This document shows, one piece after another, positions 37,872-46,140 of a stretch of 64,000 nucleotides of DNA (the stretch's first letter is position 1; every line of letters starts with the position of its first letter). This DNA comes from Halomonas aestuarii (GTDB lineage Bacteria > Pseudomonadota > Gammaproteobacteria > Pseudomonadales > Halomonadaceae). The position numbers and the translations under genes are program-made. The stretch covers positions 2,604,001 through 2,668,000 of the forward strand of contig NZ_CP018139.1 of assembly GCF_001886615.1 (NCBI RefSeq). The letters run 5' to 3'. The notes beneath the pieces were generated by a model, which was not told where the DNA came from, made no database searches, and saw only the letters and a list, made by a program, of their open reading frames with translations.

Positions 37872-38687
37872 CTATCGCTCCCGGGTGTGCCCGGTGTCCA
37901 GGCTCTGGGTCTCGCGAAGGATGCGGGCGATGCGCTTGCCGTAGTGGGCCACCAGGCGGGCGCCGAGCTCCGCCGTGCCTAGTCGCGCATTGCCGACCAC
38001 CCCGGCGGGATGCAGGTCCTCGGCCAGCCAGGCGAAGGCGGCCTCTCCCTCCGGGCCCAGCAGCCATCCCTTCTCTGCCATGGCCTCTCCCCGTGAGGGT
38101 GGGTGATCCAGGTGGTCGAGGCGCACCTTGTCCGGGGCCAGGTGACGCATCATGGCGGTCTCCAGCGCGCCTCCATGGAGCCCGTGGCGCAGTTCCTCGG
38201 CGGGCAGCCCGCCGGCGGGCAGCATGCCCGGCGGGGGCATCCGGGTGTAGTTGACCTTGACCACCATCATGCCGTGACGGCGGCGCAGGCGCAGGGCGGC
38301 CAGGTCCATCACCGCCTTGTTGCCGCCGTGGCTGTTGATCAGCACCAGACGCTTCAGGCCAGCGCGGGCCACGGCGTCGCCATGGGCCTCCAGGGTGGCA
38401 ATGGCCAGCTCCGGCGGCAGGCTGAGGGTCCCTGGGAAGCTCAGGTGCTCGTCGCTGGCCCCCACCGCCATGGGCGGCAGGATCACCAGGGGGAAGCGCT
38501 CGGGCAGGTGGGTCAGTGCCTCCTCCAGCAGCCCCTCCCCGATATCGAGGTCGGTGGAGAGCGGCAGGTGGGCGCCATGCTGCTCGATGGCGCCCATCAC
38601 CATCACCGCCACCGCACTGCGCTGCAGGAACGATAGCTCGTGACTGGTGAGGTCCAGCCAACGGGGACAGGGGGGGTGATCACTCAT
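37872..38687 (-). CDS. Creatininase-family amidohydrolase
   Basis: A 271-residue metal amidohydrolase. Metal ligands are visible in GAIEQHGAHLPLSTDLDIGE (Glu, His, Asp), NSHGGNKAV and HGGALETAMM. The family includes creatininase, MftE and the archaeal FAPy deformylase ArfB of the riboflavin/F420 pathway. Given the GTP cyclohydrolase II and RibD-type reductase next door, an ArfB-like or other ring-amide activity is an attractive inference. It is the last gene of the opgG-opgH unit, overlapping opgH by 4 bp. Confidence 0.85.
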   Translation of the reverse strand: MSDHPPCPRWLDLTSHELSFLQRSAVAVMVMGAIEQHGAHLPLSTDLDIGEGLLEEALTHLPERFPLVILPPMAVGASDEHLSFPGTLSLPPELAIATLEAHGDAVARAGLKRLVLINSHGGNKAVMDLAALRLRRRHGMMVVKVNYTRMPPPGMLPAGGLPAEELRHGLHGGALETAMMRHLAPDKVRLDHLDHPPSRGEAMAEKGWLLGPEGEAAFAWLAEDLHPAGVVGNARLGTAELGARLVAHYGKRIARILRETQSLDTGHTRER

Positions 38688-40732
38688 GGGGCGGTGCGCT
38701 CCGTGCCGTGTGGTTCATCACAATGATGGGCGTGGCGCTCGCCGGAGGCCAGGCCTTCTGCCCCATCGCCCAGCCAGTCACGCCTGACCGCCGGGGGCGC
38801 GGTGGATCTCGGGGAGGCCGGGGCGCCGGCTCCCGGGCCTGGCCCTTTCACCGGTGGCCAGGCGACGAACGACTGCAGCGGCATCTCCCCGGGCGATTGC
38901 GGCGGCGGGGGCGTCGGGTGGGCCCCAGGCGGGCTTGGCGGGGCCGTGGCCCATCGCCGCAGCACCGCGGTGGGCATCACCTCCGCCGGCACCCTCAGCA
39001 GGCCGGCGCGGGCGAGCCAGCGGCCGAGGGTCGGGCTGCTGGTCACCCTGACCAGCGGCGCCGCCAGCAGCAGGCCCCCCCAGACCGGGGAGAGCCACCA
39101 GAAGAACATCGGGGCAAGCAGGTAGGTCGACGCGGCCCATCCCGCGCCGATCAGGCTCGCGAGCCAGGTGTGGCGAAACGCTTCCCCCCAGGGCACCGAT
39201 CGTCCCTCACGGTCCTGGGCGTCCCAGCGCACTTCGTGGCCACCGAGCACGCTCAGGATGAACCCGCTGTGCAGCAGCATCATGAGGGGCGCGATCAGGA
39301 TGGCGAAGGCAATCTCCAGCAGGGTGCTCGCCAGCAGCCTGGCGTGACCTCCGAAGGCGCCGGGTCGCTGGATGAGGGCCAGCAGGAAACCCAGCACCTT
39401 CGGCAGCAGCAGGATCACGCCCGTGCTGAGCAGCAGGGGCATGATCAGGTCGGACGTGGCGATGGGCCAGTCGGGGAAGAGCTGGTAGCCGGAGCGGAAG
39501 AAGTCATGGCGCCCCTGGGCCCGGCCGATGGCATCCACGGTGCTGACCACCAGCATCAGCCCCCACAGCAGGGAGCTCAGGTAGGCCAGCGCCCCGGACA
39601 GGAAGTGGAGTCGGTTCATGGGGTGCAGGCCGCGGGCGGTCAGCAGCCGCAGGTGCTGCAGGTTGCCCTGGATCCAGCGCCGGTCGCGCTTGGCGAACGC
39701 GAGCAGGTGGCTCGGCACTTCCTCGTGGCTCTCGCCGAGACGGACCTCCAGATGGACCCGCCAGCCGGCCCGGCGCATCAGCGCCGCCTCGACGAAGTCG
39801 TGGCTGAGTATCTCGCCGCCCAGCGGCGGTGTGCCGGGAAGCATCGGCAGGCCGCAACAGGCCATGTAGGCGCGGGTGCGCAGGATGGCGTTGTGTCCCC
39901 AGAAGTTCGCGGCATCCCCCTGCCAGAAGCAGTGCCCGGTGGCGAGCAGGGGGCTGTGAAGCGCGGCCGCGAACTGTGTGAAGCGCCCGAACACGCTGGA
40001 GGCGCCCACCGGGATCGGCACCGTCTGGATCAGCCCGATCCCGGGATGGGCCTGCATCATGCCCACCAGCGACACCAGGGTCTCGCCCCCCATGAGGCTG
40101 TCCGCGTCCAGCACGACCAGGTAGTCATAGCGATGGCCCCAGCGGCGGCAGAAGTCGGCCAGGTTCCCGGCCTTGCGACCCCGGTTGTCCTCGCGACGAC
40201 GATAGTGCACCGCCAGGTCAGGGGCCAGGCGCCGCTGCAGCCGGGCGATGGCGGCCTGCTCCCGGCGGGCGATCGCATCGTCCCGGGTATCGCTCAGCAC
40301 GAAGACCTCGAAGCCCTGGGCGTGGGGGTGGTCGAGCAGCGACCGACAGGTGCTCTCCAGCCCCCCCGCGACGCGCTCGGGGTCTTCATTATGGATGGGC
40401 ATCACCAGTGCCGTGCGGTGCTCGCCCGGATCGGTCGCCGTCGCCGGGGGATCGAGGCGGGCCAGGGTCAGCGGATCCCGGCGGGTCAGCTGCAGCAGGA
40501 AGCCGATGATGGCGGTCCAGAAGGCCACGGTGATCCAGCCGAAGATGATCACGAACAGGCCCAGCACGATGCCCTGCAGGGCCGTGATGCCGTCGACGTT
40601 CAGGATGTCGAACATGGCCCAGCCGCCCAGGGCGGTGGTGGCGAGCACCAGCAGGGCGACGAGCGCCTGGCGGGCGGCCAGCCACGGCACCCGGAGCGCC
40701 CCGTCAGCGGAGCTCATCGGGGTTCCAGACAT
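38684..40732 (-). CDS. opgH: Glucans biosynthesis glucosyltransferase H
   Basis: Inner-membrane GT2 enzyme building the beta-1,2 backbone of osmoregulated periplasmic glucans. The 682-residue product has two N-terminal spans, the GT2 domain (VMPIHNEDP, VVLDADSLMGG, GHNAILRTRAY, and the processive motif around KRDRRWIQGNLQH) and further C-terminal spans. It is shorter than E. coli OpgH (about 847), lacking N-terminal cytoplasmic sequence. It overlaps the end of opgG by 29 bp; Met6 is an alternative start. Confidence 0.92.
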   Translation of the reverse strand: MSGTPMSSADGALRVPWLAARQALVALLVLATTALGGWAMFDILNVDGITALQGIVLGLFVIIFGWITVAFWTAIIGFLLQLTRRDPLTLARLDPPATATDPGEHRTALVMPIHNEDPERVAGGLESTCRSLLDHPHAQGFEVFVLSDTRDDAIARREQAAIARLQRRLAPDLAVHYRRREDNRGRKAGNLADFCRRWGHRYDYLVVLDADSLMGGETLVSLVGMMQAHPGIGLIQTVPIPVGASSVFGRFTQFAAALHSPLLATGHCFWQGDAANFWGHNAILRTRAYMACCGLPMLPGTPPLGGEILSHDFVEAALMRRAGWRVHLEVRLGESHEEVPSHLLAFAKRDRRWIQGNLQHLRLLTARGLHPMNRLHFLSGALAYLSSLLWGLMLVVSTVDAIGRAQGRHDFFRSGYQLFPDWPIATSDLIMPLLLSTGVILLLPKVLGFLLALIQRPGAFGGHARLLASTLLEIAFAILIAPLMMLLHSGFILSVLGGHEVRWDAQDREGRSVPWGEAFRHTWLASLIGAGWAASTYLLAPMFFWWLSPVWGGLLLAAPLVRVTSSPTLGRWLARAGLLRVPAEVMPTAVLRRWATAPPSPPGAHPTPPPPQSPGEMPLQSFVAWPPVKGPGPGAGAPASPRSTAPPAVRRDWLGDGAEGLASGERHAHHCDEPHGTERTAP

Positions 40733-42275
40733 AGTTCCAGGTTTCGCTCATGAGCCTGTCGCGCAGCGTCAGGGCGAGCCGCATGTCCGCGGGGGTCGCC
40801 CCCTCGGGCTGCAGCCGGAAGGAGGCGCGCCAGGTCTCGCCGTCGGGAAGGCGCTGCACCCGGACCTGGCGGGCCTCGCCGCTCGAGACCTCGAGCCTGG
40901 CCTCGACCGGATGGCTGGCGTCCAGGCTCGAGAGCTCACCGCCCCGGAAGTCGACCATGAACTGGCGAAGGCTGCGCGGCGGTGGGTCGCTCTGCCCCGG
41001 GACGGCCCCCCAGCCCTGCCGGGTGCGCACGGCGCTGGCCAGGGTCTGCTCGGGACGCCGCGCATCGAAGGTGGAGAGCCGGTAGCGATAGGTGCGCGAC
41101 TCATTAGCCGCGAGAGGTTCCTCGGGGACCCAGTAGGCCACGATGTTGTCGTTGGTCTCCGTGTCGCTGGGGATCTCGACCAGCTCCACGCTGCCCGGCC
41201 CCCAGTCATGGAGCGGTGCGATCCAGTGGCTGGGGCGCCGCTCGTAGCGTGACTCCATGTCCAGGTAGTGGTCGAAGTCCCGGTCGCGCTGGGCCAGACC
41301 GAAGCCCGCCGGGTTCTCGTCCCGCTGGCGGGTGATGCGCAGCTCGCGCGGGTTGCTCAGGGGGCGCCAGATCCACTCCCCGGCATGGGTCTGCACCAGC
41401 AGGCCCTCCGAGTCGTGCACCTGGGGCCGGAAGTCGTCGGCATTGGAGGGGCTGACGTCGCCGTGCATGAACATGCTGGTCAGCGGGGCGATGCCCAGCT
41501 TCTGCACCTCGCGGCGGGCGAACAGCCGCGCCTCGACCTCCACCTCGACGTGCTCGCCGGGATGCACCCGGAAGTGGTAGGCCCCGGCGAGCGAGGGGCT
41601 GTCGAGCAGCGCGACGAGGTCGAGGCGGGTCGCCGTCGGCTCGGGCTTGAACAGCCAGAACTCCCGGAAGGCCGGGAACTCCTCGCCCCCGGCGGTGGCG
41701 GTATCGATGGCCAGGCCCCGAGCCGAGAGGCCATAGCCCTGGTCGCGTCCCACCAGGCGGAAGTAGCTGGCGCCCTGGAAGACCAGGAACTCGTCGTGGT
41801 AATCCTCGCGGTTGAGGGGGTAGTGCAGGCGAAAGCCCGCGTAGCCCGCGCCACTCAAATCCGCCTCTGCCAGGGAGGCGGCGGCGCCATCGTAGCGGAA
41901 CCAGGATGACCGGAAGGGCACCGGGTGCCGCTCTCCGTCCTCGATCAGGTGCAGGCGGACCGGCCGCTCGAACAGGAACCCGGGGTGGAAGAGCTGCACC
42001 GAGAATAGCCCCTCGTCCCGCCATCGGGCCGCCTCCGGGCGAAAGCGGATGGAGCGGTAGACATCGTAGTCGATGTCCCGCAACGCCTCGCTCCGATGGC
42101 CGGCCGGCGCCTCGTAGGAGGACGCCGCGAGCCGGCGAGCGCGATCGGTGACATTCGCGAAGGTGTCGATGACAGTCTCGGGCAGGGTGGTGTCGGCCCA
42201 CGTCGACGGGACCTTGCCCGCCACAAGCAGGCCCGCCACGAGCAGGCTGGTGGCCAGCCAGCGCAATGGGGTCAT
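40704..42275 (-). CDS. opgG: Glucans biosynthesis protein G
   Basis: Periplasmic partner of OpgH in osmoregulated periplasmic glucan assembly. The 523-residue product has a signal peptide (MTPLRWLATSLLVAGLLVAG). The family sequence follows: LRDIDYDVYRSIRFRPE, QLFHPGFLFERPVRLH, SYFRLVGRDQGYGLSARGLA, the LTSMFMHGD segment, and GEWIWRPLSNPRELRIT. AAGGAGG precedes the ATG. It heads the opgG-opgH-creatininase unit and diverges from the sulfatase-fold gene. Confidence 0.94.
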   Translation of the reverse strand: MTPLRWLATSLLVAGLLVAGKVPSTWADTTLPETVIDTFANVTDRARRLAASSYEAPAGHRSEALRDIDYDVYRSIRFRPEAARWRDEGLFSVQLFHPGFLFERPVRLHLIEDGERHPVPFRSSWFRYDGAAASLAEADLSGAGYAGFRLHYPLNREDYHDEFLVFQGASYFRLVGRDQGYGLSARGLAIDTATAGGEEFPAFREFWLFKPEPTATRLDLVALLDSPSLAGAYHFRVHPGEHVEVEVEARLFARREVQKLGIAPLTSMFMHGDVSPSNADDFRPQVHDSEGLLVQTHAGEWIWRPLSNPRELRITRQRDENPAGFGLAQRDRDFDHYLDMESRYERRPSHWIAPLHDWGPGSVELVEIPSDTETNDNIVAYWVPEEPLAANESRTYRYRLSTFDARRPEQTLASAVRTRQGWGAVPGQSDPPPRSLRQFMVDFRGGELSSLDASHPVEARLEVSSGEARQVRVQRLPDGETWRASFRLQPEGATPADMRLALTLRDRLMSETWNYVWNPDELR

Positions 42276-42346
42276 GGGATGATCCTCCTTGGCGGGCGTC
42301 TCCCGGTGAGGGGGCTAGGGGGCGGCGGCAGGTTGTCGGGATATTT

Positions 42347-42366
42347 CTCTACAAAGATTATACACT
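42347..42366. promoter_or_regulatory. Paired TACA boxes with 11-bp period (CarH/LitR-like operator), site 2
   Basis: Two nTnTACAn boxes with TACA at 42350-42353 and 42361-42364, exactly 11 bp apart, read toward the sulfatase-fold gene. On the opposite strand the same bases contain a perfect TATAAT that could be the -10 of opgG. CTACAA and ATACACT are shared with site 1 at 31283-31302. Confidence 0.55.
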
Positions 42367-42393
42367 GAGGTCTTATTGGTCCATCTTGTCCGG

Positions 42394-44073
42394 ATGATTG
42401 CTGCCATGCCGTTACGTTCCCGAGGCCGTTGGCTCCTGGGCCTGGCGTTGCTCAACGTCATGCTGCTGGCACCCGTGTGGCTGTTGTACGGCGACCCGAC
42501 CTCCCGCTGGCTGGCCCTGGAGGCCTGCCTGCTGGCGGGGCTGCTGGCGCTGCTGCCATCCTCGGGACTCTATGCCGGGCTGCGCTGGCCGGTGGTGGCC
42601 CTGGTCATGGCCTTCCTGCTGGTCGGCCTGGGTGACCTGGCGACCCACCTGGCCTTCGGGCGCTCTCTGAACCTCTACCTCGACCTTCCCCTGCTGCCGT
42701 CCGTCTTCAACCTGCTCGAGGGTAACCTGGGGGCCCCGGTGGCCTGCCTGGTCGTGCTGGGCGCCGCGGCGCTGCTGGCCCTGGCGGCCTGGCTGCTGGC
42801 GAGGCTGGTCGGCAACCTGCAGGGTACCGCCCGCGGTGGCCCGGCCGTGGCCGGCGCCCTGGTGATGATGGTGGCAAGCGGTGCGCTGATCGCCGCCGAG
42901 CTCCAGCAGGTCCGGCCGCTACCCGGGGCCCGGACGCCGCTGGTGGACACCCTGCGGTTCCAGGGGCTGCAGCTGGTCGAGACGCGCCATGCCCATCGTG
43001 ACTTCGCCGCGCGGATGGCCGCCGAGCCCGACCGTGTCACCACCATGCCGGGGCTGGCGGGACGCGACGTGCTGCTGGTCTTCGTGGAGTCCTATGGCAT
43101 CTCGGCGCTGTTCGATGAGCGCTACGCCCGGGTGCTGGACCCGCGCCTCGACGACATGGCCGAGCGGTTTGACGCCGCCGGCCTGTCGGTGGCGTCCGGC
43201 ATCCTCGACGCGCCGATCCGCGGCGGCCAGTCATGGCTGGCGCACGCCACGGCGCTGAGCGGCCTGCGGATCGACAATTCGCTCTGGTACCGGTTGATGC
43301 TGGACAGCGAGCGCACGACCCTGGTGGACGACTTTCGCGCCACGGGGCACCGCACCCTCGCGGTGATGCCGGCCATCACCATGGCCTGGCCGGAGGGTCG
43401 CGCCTACGACTTCGACGAGATCCACGCCGCCGCGGACATCGACTATGAAGGCCCGCCCCTCAACTGGGTGACCATGCCCGACCAGTACACCCTGCACCAT
43501 TTCCAGACGCGGATCCGCCCGGAGGCCGGCGCGTCGCCGCTGTTCGCCCAGATCGCGCTGATCAGCAGCCATGCGCCCTGGACCCCGATCCTGCCGGTGC
43601 TCGATGACTGGGACACGGTCGGCGACGGCAGCGTCTTCGCGCGATGGGAGGACGCCGGCGAGCCTCCCGACGAGCTCTGGCAGGACCTGGAGCGCGTGCG
43701 CGATCACTACGCCAGGTCGCTCGACTATGCTCTGGGGGCCGGCGCCCGCTGGGCCGCGGACTTTGTGGACGCCGGGACCCTGGTCATCCTGCTGGGGGAC
43801 CACCAGGCGGCCCCCCTGATCACCGGCGACAACGCCCGCGGCGGCGTGCCGGTGCATGTGATCAGCGGCGATGCCCGCCTGCTCGAGCCCTTCCTGGCGC
43901 GGGGCTTCGTCCCCGGCACCCATCCGCCCGGGCCCGAGCGCTATGCCGAGGGCGAGGTCGCCGGCCAGGAGGACCTGCGCGGCTGGCTGCATGAGGCATT
44001 CGGTGCCGACGGTGCGCTGGACGCGCCCACCACTTCCCTGACCGCGGACCGAAGGGTCCGGGAGGCAAGATGA
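42394..44073 (+). CDS. Membrane-anchored sulfatase/phosphatase-fold enzyme (OpgB/LtaS-like)
   Basis: A 559-residue inner-membrane protein: about four to five N-terminal spans (to residue 175), then a periplasmic alkaline-phosphatase-superfamily domain. Metal-site motifs are VFVESYGISALF (Glu) and VILLGDHQAAP (Asp, His). A likely nucleophile Ser/Thr lies in GGQSWLAHATALSG. Enzymes of this type transfer phosphoglycerol or phosphoethanolamine. Divergence from opgGH suggests glucan decoration, as OpgB does in E. coli, but similarity is too weak to name it. The start is uncertain (42394 or 42406); no clear ribosome-binding site is seen. It overlaps the next gene by 4 bp. Confidence 0.75.
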   Translation: MIAAMPLRSRGRWLLGLALLNVMLLAPVWLLYGDPTSRWLALEACLLAGLLALLPSSGLYAGLRWPVVALVMAFLLVGLGDLATHLAFGRSLNLYLDLPLLPSVFNLLEGNLGAPVACLVVLGAAALLALAAWLLARLVGNLQGTARGGPAVAGALVMMVASGALIAAELQQVRPLPGARTPLVDTLRFQGLQLVETRHAHRDFAARMAAEPDRVTTMPGLAGRDVLLVFVESYGISALFDERYARVLDPRLDDMAERFDAAGLSVASGILDAPIRGGQSWLAHATALSGLRIDNSLWYRLMLDSERTTLVDDFRATGHRTLAVMPAITMAWPEGRAYDFDEIHAAADIDYEGPPLNWVTMPDQYTLHHFQTRIRPEAGASPLFAQIALISSHAPWTPILPVLDDWDTVGDGSVFARWEDAGEPPDELWQDLERVRDHYARSLDYALGAGARWAADFVDAGTLVILLGDHQAAPLITGDNARGGVPVHVISGDARLLEPFLARGFVPGTHPPGPERYAEGEVAGQEDLRGWLHEAFGADGALDAPTTSLTADRRVREAR

Positions 44074-44660
44074 CACGACGCATTCCGAGGAGGGCGAGGG
44101 CCCTGTCCGTCGCCCTGCTGATCGGCCTTCTCGGCCTGACGGGGCCGTCCGGGGCCCAGGCCTGGGAACTGGATCGGGACGCCAGCCGTATCGAGCTGAT
44201 CGCCACGGCCGAGGGCCGCGAGGCGGTGACCCGCGTCGAGGACTTCGACCTCGACCTGGCGGGCGAGCTCGACCGGCCCGCCGAGGCCGAGCTGGTGCTG
44301 ACGATGGAGTCGGAGAGCATCACCGGCGGCAACGGTATCGTCGATGGCCTGCTGCACGGCCGTCACTGGTTCGACGTGGAGGCCTATCCCGAGATCGTCT
44401 TTCGCAGCACCGATATCCAGGCGCCGGCCCCGGGCGAGTGGCGCGTCGAGGGGGAGCTCTCGCTGCGGGGCGACACCTACCCGCTGACGGTGCCGGTGGG
44501 CTGGACTCGGCAGGGCGAGCGGGTCCGCGTGACCGGCCGCCTGGCCCTGGATCGCACCGACTTCGACATGGGCCGCGGCGCCTGGCGCTCCGACGGCACG
44601 GTGAAGCACGAGGTCCATGTCGACTTCGCCCTCGAGCTCCTGGCGCCGTCGCGTTCTTGA
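44070..44660 (+). CDS. YceI-family periplasmic protein (copy 2)
   Basis: A 196-residue secreted protein: signal peptide to about residue 30 (LLIGLLGLTGPSGAQA), then a YceI domain (WELDRDASRIELIATAEG, MESESITGGNGIVDGLLHGRHWFDVEAYPEIVFRS in parts, LSLRGDTYPLTVPV). It is divergent from copy 1 in sequence. An ATGA overlap with the sulfatase-fold gene shows coupling, so it may carry the lipid or isoprenoid substrate or product of that enzyme. Confidence 0.86.
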   Translation: MTRRIPRRARALSVALLIGLLGLTGPSGAQAWELDRDASRIELIATAEGREAVTRVEDFDLDLAGELDRPAEAELVLTMESESITGGNGIVDGLLHGRHWFDVEAYPEIVFRSTDIQAPAPGEWRVEGELSLRGDTYPLTVPVGWTRQGERVRVTGRLALDRTDFDMGRGAWRSDGTVKHEVHVDFALELLAPSRS

Positions 44661-44694
44661 TCTTTACGTTCCTGGCCTTCAAGGAGACTTGCCC

Positions 44695-46101
44695 GTGTTC
44701 ACCCCCGTGATCCTGGCCGGCGGCAATGGCGTGCGGCTCTGGCCGCTGTCGCGCCGGCAGCGGCCCAAGCAGTTCCTCTCCCTGGACGGCGAGGGCAGCC
44801 TGCTGGCCAACACCCTGGCCCGGCTCGAGGGGCTCGGCACGGCCCCGCCCATCGTCATCTGCCAGGAGGAGCACCGGTTCCTCGCCGCCGAGCAGCTGCG
44901 TCAGGCGGGCGCCTCGGAGGCGAGGCTGCTGCTCGAGCCCGAGGGGCGCGGCACGGCCCCGGCCATCGCGCTGGCGGCCCTGCTGGCTCGCCGCGAGGGG
45001 CGCCGGGAGCCGCTGCTGGTGCTGCCGTCGGACCATCACCTGGCCGACGACCAGGCCTTCCGCTCGGCGCTGGAGAGTGCCGAACGGCTGGCCGGCGCGG
45101 GCCACCTGGTGGCCTTCGGCGTGGTGCCGACCCGTGCCGAGACCGGCTATGGTTATCTCCAGGCCGGCGAGGCGCTGGGCGAGGCGGGCTTTGCAGTGGC
45201 GCGCTTCGTGGAGAAGCCCGACCCGGCCACCGCCGAGCGCTTCCTGGCCGACGGCGACCATTTCTGGAACAGCGGCATGTTCGTGCTGCGCCCCGAGGAC
45301 TACCTCGATTCCCTGGAGGCCCTGGCGCCGGCCATGCTGGCCGCCTGCCGGGGTGCCATGGACGGGGCCGTGGTCGACCTCGATTTCCTGCGGCCTGATG
45401 CGCGGGCCTTCCTGGAGAGTCCCGCCGACTCCATCGACGTGGCGGTGATGGAGCGCACCGACCGGGCGGCCATGGTGCCGCTGGCCGCCGGCTGGAGCGA
45501 CATCGGCTCCTGGCAGGCGCTGTGGGAGACGCTGCCCCGGGATGCCGACGCCAATGTCCTGCGCGGCGACGTGGTCTGCGAGGAGAGCCGCGGGCTGATG
45601 GTGCACGCGGAGTCGCGGCTGGTGGCCGCCCTGGGGGTGCAGGACCTGGTGATCGTGGAGACCGACGATGCCGTGCTGGTGGCGGACCGCGCCCGCAGCC
45701 AGCAGCTGCGGGGCCTGGTCGAGCGACTGGAGGCCGGGGGCCGGGGAGAGACTCGCTTCACGACCACCGTGCATCGCCCCTGGGGCCACTACCGGACCGT
45801 GGACGCCGGGCCGCGATACCAGGTCAAGCGCATCACCGTGCGCCCCGGGGCGCGGCTCTCCCTGCAGCTCCACCACCACCGGGCCGAGCACTGGGTGGTG
45901 GTCCGCGGCACCGCCCGGGTCACCCTGGACGAGGAGGTCTTCCTGGTCGGCGAGAATGCCTCGACCTTCATCCCGGTGGGGCGCGTGCACTGCCTGGAGA
46001 ACCCCGGCCTGATCCCGCTGGAACTCATCGAGGTGCAGTCCGGCTCCTACCTGAGCGAAGACGACATCGTGCGCCTGGACGACTGCTACGGGCGGGAGTA
46101 G
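44695..46101 (+). CDS. manC: Mannose-1-phosphate guanylyltransferase / mannose-6-phosphate isomerase
   Basis: Bifunctional enzyme giving GDP-mannose for surface polysaccharides. The 468-residue product has the nucleotidyltransferase motif ILAGGNGVRLWPLSRRQRPKQ at its start (pyrophosphorylase GG-x-G-x-RLWP), FVEKPD and NSGMFVLRPE. The C-terminal cupin type II isomerase part contains RPWGHYRTVD and LSLQLHHHRAEHWVVV. The GTG at 44695 has AAGGAG 8 bp upstream and gives the standard N-terminus. It is convergent with the AsmA-like gene. Confidence 0.93.
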   Translation: MFTPVILAGGNGVRLWPLSRRQRPKQFLSLDGEGSLLANTLARLEGLGTAPPIVICQEEHRFLAAEQLRQAGASEARLLLEPEGRGTAPAIALAALLARREGRREPLLVLPSDHHLADDQAFRSALESAERLAGAGHLVAFGVVPTRAETGYGYLQAGEALGEAGFAVARFVEKPDPATAERFLADGDHFWNSGMFVLRPEDYLDSLEALAPAMLAACRGAMDGAVVDLDFLRPDARAFLESPADSIDVAVMERTDRAAMVPLAAGWSDIGSWQALWETLPRDADANVLRGDVVCEESRGLMVHAESRLVAALGVQDLVIVETDDAVLVADRARSQQLRGLVERLEAGGRGETRFTTTVHRPWGHYRTVDAGPRYQVKRITVRPGARLSLQLHHHRAEHWVVVRGTARVTLDEEVFLVGENASTFIPVGRVHCLENPGLIPLELIEVQSGSYLSEDDIVRLDDCYGRE

Positions 46102-46140
46102 GTCATCCCGCCCCGTGGGCGCTGGCGGGGAGGAAGCGCG

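Noticed and set aside
42394..44073. Calling the sulfatase-fold gene opgB
   Set aside because: Fold and neighbourhood fit, but sequence blocks specific to OpgB were not recognised and the protein is shorter than E. coli OpgB.
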